The position numbers and the translations under genes were made by a program. From assembly GCA_034411995.1 (NCBI GenBank), contig DAOUME010000013.1, forward strand, positions 62,001-126,000: 64,000 nucleotides of DNA. The letters run 5' to 3'. Of this stretch, positions 58,675 through 64,000 are shown piece after piece. Source of the stretch: JAUVXJ01 sp034411995 (GTDB lineage Bacteria > Chloroflexota > Anaerolineae > UBA7937 > B3-Chlor). Each line of letters opens with the position of its first letter. The first letter of the stretch is position 1. A model generated the notes under the pieces. That model saw nothing but the letters and a program-made list of their open reading frames with translations. It was not told the DNA's origin and searched no databases.

Positions 58675-59757
58675 CTACTTTGCGTATCTCTTCTCCACCG
58701 GTACCCAGTCTATGTCGTAGCCAAAGTAGCGTGGCCCCACGAGTTCGAGCCCTTTCGGTGTGCACCATTTCTCGGTGCAGGGTATCCCTAACACCGTGAC
58801 CCGGAATCCATAGCGGAGGGATTCGGTGGTGATAGGCTCGCCGGTCTCAGTATCCAGGACAGTGATCAGATCCGGCACTGAGACCTTGATCTCGCCATCA
58901 ACCTTGGCCACGAGGTTCTCATTCTGGAAATTGATCTCCAGGTTCTGAGAACCATACTCGTCCACGCCTTCGATCAGGGCCTCGCCCCTGGCGAAGCCTT
59001 TCTCGGTCCGGCGCCTGACATCCACAATCTTGCCTTTGAAGACCTCGAAGCCACCCACAGCTTTTCTCACCGCCTCGACCACGCTCATCCTAGAAACTCG
59101 AGCATGGCGGATGGTGCGGCCAATCTCTTCCGCGAGAGTAATCGTGTCAGGCACCGCCCACTGCTTCAGTTCCCTCCCCCTTGTCGCATAGCAGGCGATC
59201 ATGGCGGTGCAGCCCATGTCCACGGTTATGGTTCGCGAGAAGATCTCTGTCCAGCGGTTGTTGACAGTGTTGAGTATGGCGCTGTTGCCCTTATCATCGC
59301 CCATGGCAAAGGGAGTAGACGAGACACCATACATGGTAGCGGTTACCATCTGCAGCTCCGGGAAGGCTCGGCCCATGCCGTCGCAATCCACCATAGGGAT
59401 GCGGAGACGAGCGGCGACAGCCACAGGAGTCACGGAGTTCAGTCCCCCCGCCTCGATAGACATGGTGGCCGCGATCTCCTGGCCTAGGTAACTCTCCAGA
59501 GCCCTATAGGCCTTGATAATCTCGTCTCCCTTGGGCAGTTTCTCCACGACGACGGTCGGTGCCCCCATCCCGGCCGTGGGCACGATCAAGGCATCGTCAT
59601 CGATCTCGTCCAAGGACAGCAGCGTGACCGGCCCGAACTCTCGTATGGATTGCACCCCCAGCAGTTTACCAATGTACGGGTCTCCACCCCCGCCCGTGCC
59701 CAGCACCGCTGCTCCGAGCGCGATATCCTCCACATTCTCCGGATGTAGCAGCCTCAT
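58675..59757 (-). CDS. DUF917-family protein
   Basis: 360 residues: LHPENVEDIALGAAVLGTGGGGDPYIGKLL, IVPTAGMGAPTVVVEKLPKGDE and AGGLNSVTPVAVAARLRIPMVDCDGMGRAFPELQM are typical of DUF917 proteins, which occur next to hydantoinase/oxoprolinase subunits and probably act in the same pathway. Last gene of the minus-strand operon. AAGGGAAACTGAG upstream. Confidence 0.92.
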   Translation of the reverse strand: MRLLHPENVEDIALGAAVLGTGGGGDPYIGKLLGVQSIREFGPVTLLSLDEIDDDALIVPTAGMGAPTVVVEKLPKGDEIIKAYRALESYLGQEIAATMSIEAGGLNSVTPVAVAARLRIPMVDCDGMGRAFPELQMVTATMYGVSSTPFAMGDDKGNSAILNTVNNRWTEIFSRTITVDMGCTAMIACYATRGRELKQWAVPDTITLAEEIGRTIRHARVSRMSVVEAVRKAVGGFEVFKGKIVDVRRRTEKGFARGEALIEGVDEYGSQNLEINFQNENLVAKVDGEIKVSVPDLITVLDTETGEPITTESLRYGFRVTVLGIPCTEKWCTPKGLELVGPRYFGYDIDWVPVEKRYAK

Positions 59758-59788
59758 CTCAGTTTCCCTTTCTCTAGAGTCCGCCTCG

Positions 59789-61327
59789 TCAGAGGGCCAA
59801 ATCGCCGACCGCCTTCACGCGGATCTTGACAGCGTTGCTGGGCAGGTAGGCGAGCGGGACTTCCTCCACATCCACGATCGTTACCGTCTCCTCCCTGGCT
59901 CCAGCAGCTACGGCCTTGTCTGTGGCCTCCTGCCTGGCCTGCCGCAGAGCCTCGTCCCGTCCCATCTCCGCGAGGGCGAAAACCCGATCAGTCTCGCCAC
60001 CGACCTGAGCTATGGCGGCGCCTATCGCGTTGGCCACCGGGAAATGCTCCGGCTTGACCATCTCCGATGCTCCCTTGATCTGCCCAGAAACCAAGATGGT
60101 CCCGCCACCCACCAGTATTAGTGGTATCGGCTCCGCGCTTGTCTTCATCCTGTCCACAGCGATCTCGACCATAGCCTGCATTTCGTCCAGTGCTGTCCGG
60201 ACGAAGGCAGAATCCAATTGTTTGACCGCGCCAGCATCGCCGATATCGGCCAGACCGCCAGCGACGGCGAGGTCCGTAGCGGTGAGCACCGAGCCACCGA
60301 ACACCAGAGCCTTGGTGTTGAGTTCGTAGCCGACGCTCTGAGGGCCGATCTTGACCGGTTCTTTCGAGACGATGCTGCCACCGCCCAGTCCGAACGAGTA
60401 CACATCGGGCATCCTGAAATTGGTCCGCACTCCGCTAATCTCGACCGCGACAGATGCCTCGCGAGGGAAGCCTCGCAGCAGCATGCCGACGTCAGATGTG
60501 GTTCCCCCGAGATCGACAACCATGGCGTCCTTGGCTCCCGACAGGAAGGCAGCACCGCGCATGCTGTTGGTCGGCCCGGACGCAAAGGTTAGAACTGGAT
60601 ACTTTTCCGCGAAGTCTGCGCTCATCAAGGTACCATCGTTCTGGCTAAGATAGAAGGGCGCATCTATCTTCACGTCTTTGAGCGCCTGCCTGAAAGACTG
60701 CACGATCGCCTTGGCCAAGTCCCCCAGGCAGGCATTGAGGATGGCGGCGTTCTCCCGCTCCAGCAGCCCCATGCGGCCGATCTCGTGGGAGAGACTGAGC
60801 GAGGCATCCGGTATCTGGTTCCGGATGATCTCGGCCGCCCGTTCCTCGAAACTACTATTCACAGGGGAGAAGACGGCAGAGATCGCCACTGCCTTGATGC
60901 CTCTGGACTTGATGTCCCTAGCCGCGTCTCGCACTTCCTTCTCGTCCAGCGGCGAGATCTCTCTCCCATCGAACTCGTGACCACCATGCACCAGGTACTT
61001 GTGGTCACCGATGGTGGCCCGCAAGTCAGGGGGCCAGTCGACCATCGGGGGCAGGGCCTCAGTCGCAGGGAGGCCCAACCTGACAGCAGCCGTCTGCATA
61101 AGCCGTTTGCGCTCTACCACGGCGTTGGTGAAGTGGGTGGTGCCGATCATCACGGCCTTGATCCGACGGACCGGGATCTTGGTCTCCCTTAGCACAGTCT
61201 TCATGGCTGTAGTGATCCCATCGGTGACGTCTGGCGTCGTGGGGGTCTTGTGCCAGCCAACGACCTTCTCCCCGTCCATCAGCACTGCGTCGGTATTCGT
61301 GCCCCCTACGTCAACCCCAATCCTCAT
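59789..61327 (-). CDS. hyuA: Hydantoinase/oxoprolinase A-subunit family protein
   Basis: 512 residues. N-terminal hydantoinaseA_N domain (MRIGVDVGGTNTDAVLMDGEKVVGWHKTPTT; TTHFTNAVVERKRL) and hydantoinase_A domain (LTFASGPTNSMRGAAFLSG, VVDLGGTTSDVGMLLRG, FGLGGGS). ATP-dependent opening of hydantoin or oxoproline-like rings; substrate not determinable. GAAGGGAAGGAGACAAAGCC precedes the start. Confidence 0.93.
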   Translation of the reverse strand: MRIGVDVGGTNTDAVLMDGEKVVGWHKTPTTPDVTDGITTAMKTVLRETKIPVRRIKAVMIGTTHFTNAVVERKRLMQTAAVRLGLPATEALPPMVDWPPDLRATIGDHKYLVHGGHEFDGREISPLDEKEVRDAARDIKSRGIKAVAISAVFSPVNSSFEERAAEIIRNQIPDASLSLSHEIGRMGLLERENAAILNACLGDLAKAIVQSFRQALKDVKIDAPFYLSQNDGTLMSADFAEKYPVLTFASGPTNSMRGAAFLSGAKDAMVVDLGGTTSDVGMLLRGFPREASVAVEISGVRTNFRMPDVYSFGLGGGSIVSKEPVKIGPQSVGYELNTKALVFGGSVLTATDLAVAGGLADIGDAGAVKQLDSAFVRTALDEMQAMVEIAVDRMKTSAEPIPLILVGGGTILVSGQIKGASEMVKPEHFPVANAIGAAIAQVGGETDRVFALAEMGRDEALRQARQEATDKAVAAGAREETVTIVDVEEVPLAYLPSNAVKIRVKAVGDLAL

Positions 61328-61385
61328 GGCTTTGTCTCCTTCCCTTTCGTCGGTGCATCGACCTAGTGAGGCCAGGCGCGAAGGA

Positions 61386-61721
61386 TCAAGCGCCAGTCGT
61401 CTCCACAGTGGCCCTCTTCTTCATCTCCCTAGCCATGGCGCGTGTTGCGCGCTCCAGGAGGTCGAGGTAGGTCTGCTCATCGGTCATCATCAGGAATTTC
61501 TTCTCATCCACATCGTCCTTCAACTGACGCACGAAATGTTCGTCCTCCAACTGCCCACTCTGCAGGGCGAACCCCATGAGCCTGCTAGCTGCATCCACCA
61601 GCCGAAACGTGCCATAGAGGTGCGGTTCGTTGACCAATAGGTGGGCACTCGAGAATAGAAAAGCAAGGATTTCGTACAGATGCTCTTCCGATACCACCAA
61701 CCGCATACTCATGACTGCCAT
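61386..61721 (-). CDS. Small helical protein, DUF6092-like
   Basis: 111 residues (or 107 from the second ATG), largely helical: MRLVVSEEHLYEILAFLFSSAHLLVNEPHLYGTFRLVDAASRLMGFALQSGQ. I associate this pattern with DUF6092, tentatively. Overlaps the nitroreductase gene by 13 nt and precedes hyuA, so it belongs to the same operon. Role unknown. Confidence 0.65.
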   Translation of the reverse strand: MAVMSMRLVVSEEHLYEILAFLFSSAHLLVNEPHLYGTFRLVDAASRLMGFALQSGQLEDEHFVRQLKDDVDEKKFLMMTDEQTYLDLLERATRAMAREMKKRATVETTGA

Positions 61722-62230
61722 GACCCCCCATGTTTATCCGCGAAGGCGATTTCTCGCAGCTCTAACCTAGTAGGTGGCTCCGGATCCTCGGCTGGGTAGC
61801 CTACGGTGAGGACCAACAGGGGTTCGATGCCGTCCGGAAGGTCCAGGATCTCCTTGATGGCCACCTTCGCATAAGAGAGAGCAACGCAGGTACCAATACC
61901 CATCTCATGGGCAGCCAGCATCATGTTTTGGGCTGCCATTGAACAATCAGCGAGATAAGTGGCTTCGAAGACAGGGTTCGTGTCAGGCCTTTTCTCCACA
62001 CAGATGACGATGAAGGCAGACGGGGTGGAGAAGATGCCGGGGGCGAACTTCATGACCAGTTGCACCATCGCCGGTGAAGTTACAATCACAAACCTCCACC
62101 TTTGCTGGTTGGCGGCCGTCGGAGCCCACCTCGCCGCTTCTAGAAGCCTCTCTAGCTTCTCTTTCTCTACTGCCTCAGGCGTGAACTTCCTGATGCTCCT
62201 TCTGCCCTTGATGGCCTGCATCACATCCAT
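61709..62230 (-). CDS. Nitroreductase-family FMN protein 2
   Basis: 173 residues: MQAIKGRRSIRKFTPEAVEKEKLERLLEAARWAPTAANQQRWRFVIV, CSMAAQNMMLAAHEMGIGTCVA and LLVLTVGYPAEDPEPPTRLELREIAF. ATG at 62230 (MDVMQAIKG) follows AGGAGGTTATCGACAA; the longer frame has no support. Co-transcribed with the hydantoinase genes. Confidence 0.92.
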   Translation of the reverse strand: MDVMQAIKGRRSIRKFTPEAVEKEKLERLLEAARWAPTAANQQRWRFVIVTSPAMVQLVMKFAPGIFSTPSAFIVICVEKRPDTNPVFEATYLADCSMAAQNMMLAAHEMGIGTCVALSYAKVAIKEILDLPDGIEPLLVLTVGYPAEDPEPPTRLELREIAFADKHGGSWQS

Positions 62231-62955
62231 TTGTCGATAACCTCCTTGTCTATCCGAACCGGCGTGCGACGAGACTCGATCAGATAACTGGCGAGCAACG
62301 AGGTGTCGGTGTCTTGGGTGTGGCAACACCGGGTCTTGTACAACACACCCATGGCTCCTGCCGGCCCGATAACAGGCGTGTAAGCGCCAGATCCTCTCAG
62401 CGCCAGCCGGGGCAGGGATCTCGCAGTCCAGGAGGGTTCGGCAACACGAAACCCCTAGACCGCCCGGCGCACTGGCAAGTCCTGTCCGGGCATAGGCACT
62501 GACGCGAGTGGAGCGTCCGGCTGCCTGCCTGGGCCGTGAAGTATGTCTCTCTCAACACCTTGCCTCGATAACGGCCGCGAGGGAGATTCCGGCAGAACCT
62601 CCCCTGCGAACAAGCTTGGTCCTAGTGCTCTATCCACTAAAGCCACACATCGGCTTCAATCTGCCGGGTGTACTCATAGCCCTTCACTCGATCCGACAGG
62701 CCGAGTCAATTGAAGATCGTCCGCAGCATCACATTGGTGGTATCCTGCGTTGCTGCCTGTTGCGCCTTCGCACAGCTCGCGTCCACTGTTTAGGCATCCG
62801 CTGTACGCAAGGTGTGCCCGAGTGTAGCATCGGATTCAGCGTTCCGAACGGAAACCGAACCGGCGCAAAGCTGATCGGCGAACAGAACCTCGGTTCATTC
62901 GGGGCAGTGTGGCCATTTGCGCATCTGGGGCCAACCGCGTTGCCGTGCCATGTAT
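62231..62955. other. 725-bp gene-free stretch
   Basis: No credible coding region, tRNA or repeat is recognised between the two halves of the minus-strand hydantoinase cluster. The plus-strand ORFs present lack RBS and homology. It may hold a decayed gene or the promoter of the nitroreductase operon. Confidence 0.5.
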
Positions 62956-63261
62956 TCACACCGAGACTTCGGAGACCACGTCTTCAGACATGAGAAACAA
63001 CGGATCGATACGCACCAGCGATTTGGTCAGCTCGCCCTGATACGCGGAAGCACAGAACGCTCTCTCAAGAGTCTCCGTGTCGGGAAAGTAGGCCTCGGTC
63101 ATGTAGCGATAGGGAGCTTCGTAAATTCTCCAGGCGCGCTTGATCGCATAGAAATCGGCCTTGATCACGTCCGGGGCAGACATTTCGCGCCTTAGATCAG
63201 TGGTCGTGCGGCACCCGATGAACCCTTCATGATCAGCGCCAGGCGGCAGCCTGTAGAGCAC
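62956..63261 (-). CDS. EthD-like dimeric alpha/beta-barrel protein
   Basis: 101 residues: LYRLPPGADHEGFIGCRTT at the N-terminus, then VIKADFYAIKRA, APYRYMTEAYFPDTETLERAFCASAYQGELTKSLVRIDPLFLMSEDVV. The sheet-helix repeat and PxxxYMTE...F...ETLERAF pattern fit EthD/ABM-type proteins. GTG at 63261 is taken as start; it lies 12 nt after the hyuB stop. Confidence 0.75.
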   Translation of the reverse strand: MLYRLPPGADHEGFIGCRTTTDLRREMSAPDVIKADFYAIKRAWRIYEAPYRYMTEAYFPDTETLERAFCASAYQGELTKSLVRIDPLFLMSEDVVSEVSV

Positions 63262-63272
63262 AGCGAGCTTAA

Positions 63273-64000
63273 TCAGGGTGCCTTCCCCTCTTGAATCTTG
63301 CTGCGCATGTCGAGTCCATAGTATTCCTGAGCCTGTTCCACCGTTATGTAGCCGTCTTTCAGATCCTGCTCGACGAGCTCCAGCGGTCGCTCCATAGGGT
63401 CGCCCCAGCCAGCACCCGTCCCGGTCATCACCTGGATCACGTCGTCGGTATGCAGAGTCAGGCCCGTGACTACCGAATAGCGCTCATTCTCACCGTTGGT
63501 CCGCCGGATCACCACGTGGTTGGGGGAACCTTCTTGGCCCCCCTTCAGTGGCCAGGGCGGTACCTTGTCGCGGGTGTAGGCAATCGTCAACCAGGCGTTG
63601 TCCGACTTCATACGATAATCGATCCGCACACCCTTCCCTCCCCGATGGAAGCCGGCACCACCATCTTCGTCGTGGAAGCTCAGGTAGTCCACCGTGACCC
63701 CGTACCGGGCTTCCGCTACCTCGGCCGGACAGTTGTACGTCTCTCCGTGCACGGCCGAGAACTGTCCCGAGTTACCATCGGACGTGGGCGACCCACCCCA
63801 GCCTCCCAGCTCGGGCTCTATCACAGCGTATGCCCGTCCCGTATCGGGATGGGTTCCGCCAAAGAGCGTGGCGCACACTGAGGCGAAATTGCCAGCAGGC
63901 AATCGGTCGGGCATCTGTTCCGCCAGGCACCGCCAAATCAGGTCGTTGAGTCTGAGTGCGATCTCGTAGTAGACACCCTGGGCCGCCGGGTAGATGGGGT
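63273..64000 (-). CDS. hyuB: Hydantoinase/oxoprolinase B-subunit family protein (5' partial)
   Basis: The C-terminal 242 codons are visible: PIYPAAQGVYYEIALRLNDLIWRCLAEQMPDRLPAGN, then GGTHPDTGRAYAVIEPELGGWGGSP, FHDEDGGAGFHRGGKGVRIDYRM and GTGAGWGDPMERPLELVEQDLKDGYIT. These are hydantoinase_B signatures. The 5' part lies beyond the window edge. Functional partner of HyuA, though separated from it by 2 kb. Confidence 0.92.
   Translation of the reverse strand, partial: PIYPAAQGVYYEIALRLNDLIWRCLAEQMPDRLPAGNFASVCATLFGGTHPDTGRAYAVIEPELGGWGGSPTSDGNSGQFSAVHGETYNCPAEVAEARYGVTVDYLSFHDEDGGAGFHRGGKGVRIDYRMKSDNAWLTIAYTRDKVPPWPLKGGQEGSPNHVVIRRTNGENERYSVVTGLTLHTDDVIQVMTGTGAGWGDPMERPLELVEQDLKDGYITVEQAQEYYGLDMRSKIQEGKAP

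Noticed and set aside
62600..62650. tRNA-like stretch (CCTAGTGCTCTATCCACTAAAGCC)
   Set aside because: No full cloverleaf, TTC loop or acceptor stem could be drawn around it.

Overview
The window is GC-rich bacterial chromosome with densely packed genes, frequent GTG/TTG starts and many dispersed palindromic repeats. The gene families (ECF transporter, FdhD/FdhE, 2-oxoacid:ferredoxin oxidoreductase, HypFDE, superoxide reductase, rubrerythrins, Pro/Thr-rich lipoproteins, a DUF2207 protein with a Cys-Ala tail) suggest an anaerobic or microaerobic member of Chloroflexota. That placement is an inference from gene content; no rRNA or tRNA was seen.

Layout. 1-2351: an ECF-type transporter operon whose ATPase is cut by the window edge. 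2413-11970: five cold-shock protein genes, each an independent unit with a TTGACA-17-TANNNT promoter, a conserved structured leader of 160-170 nt, a csp gene and an intrinsic terminator. Between them lie an S49 peptidase/DUF4350-like pair, a hypothetical gene, a Phd/VapC pair and two decayed genes. 11990-14800: HicBA, a cysteine-rich protein, a DUF433/DUF5615 pair and another decayed gene. 14876-25780: a defence and mobile region with an AlbA_2 ATP-binding protein, a type I restriction-modification operon in the order hsdR-hsdS-HEPN-hsdM, two accessory genes, a REP-associated transposase with its REP palindromes, and relics of hsdM and of the cysteine-rich gene. 26000-30500: two paralogous lipoproteins, a ferredoxin-like protein, a DUF985 cupin and an SRPBCC protein. 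30990-32617: FdhE and FdhD. 32663-41000: a Fur/PerR-type regulator followed by rubredoxin, flavodiiron protein, an FAD/NAD oxidoreductase, two rubrerythrins, a DJ-1/PfpI protein, superoxide reductase, a duplicated ferritin-like protein, an Fe-S flavoprotein and a sulfite-oxidase-like molybdoenzyme. 41220-46414: KorAB, a nitroreductase, a glutaredoxin-PDZ fusion and two more ferritin-like proteins. 46731-51492: DoxX, a CopB-type P1B ATPase, a frameshifted glutaredoxin, a cytochrome c and a methyltransferase. 51520-56039: HypF, HypD, HypE. 56036-64000, minus strand: a DUF2207 protein with a zinc-ribbon partner, then a hydantoinase/oxoprolinase-type catabolic cluster that runs off the window edge.

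How the genes fit together. The 32.7-46.4 kb block reads as one oxidative-stress and iron module: electrons would pass from NAD(P)H through the FAD reductase and rubredoxin to the flavodiiron protein, rubrerythrins and superoxide reductase. FdhDE and HypFDE mature metalloenzymes (formate dehydrogenase, [NiFe] hydrogenase) whose structural genes are not in the window.

The most novel signal is the csp leader family. The five copies share 5' and 3' blocks that can close the leader into a multi-branched fold. A central block (UAGCUG followed by UUUC/UUCC) can instead pair with the Shine-Dalgarno/start region in every copy, with compensating changes between copies. This looks like a translational switch that I do not recognise as a described RNA family.
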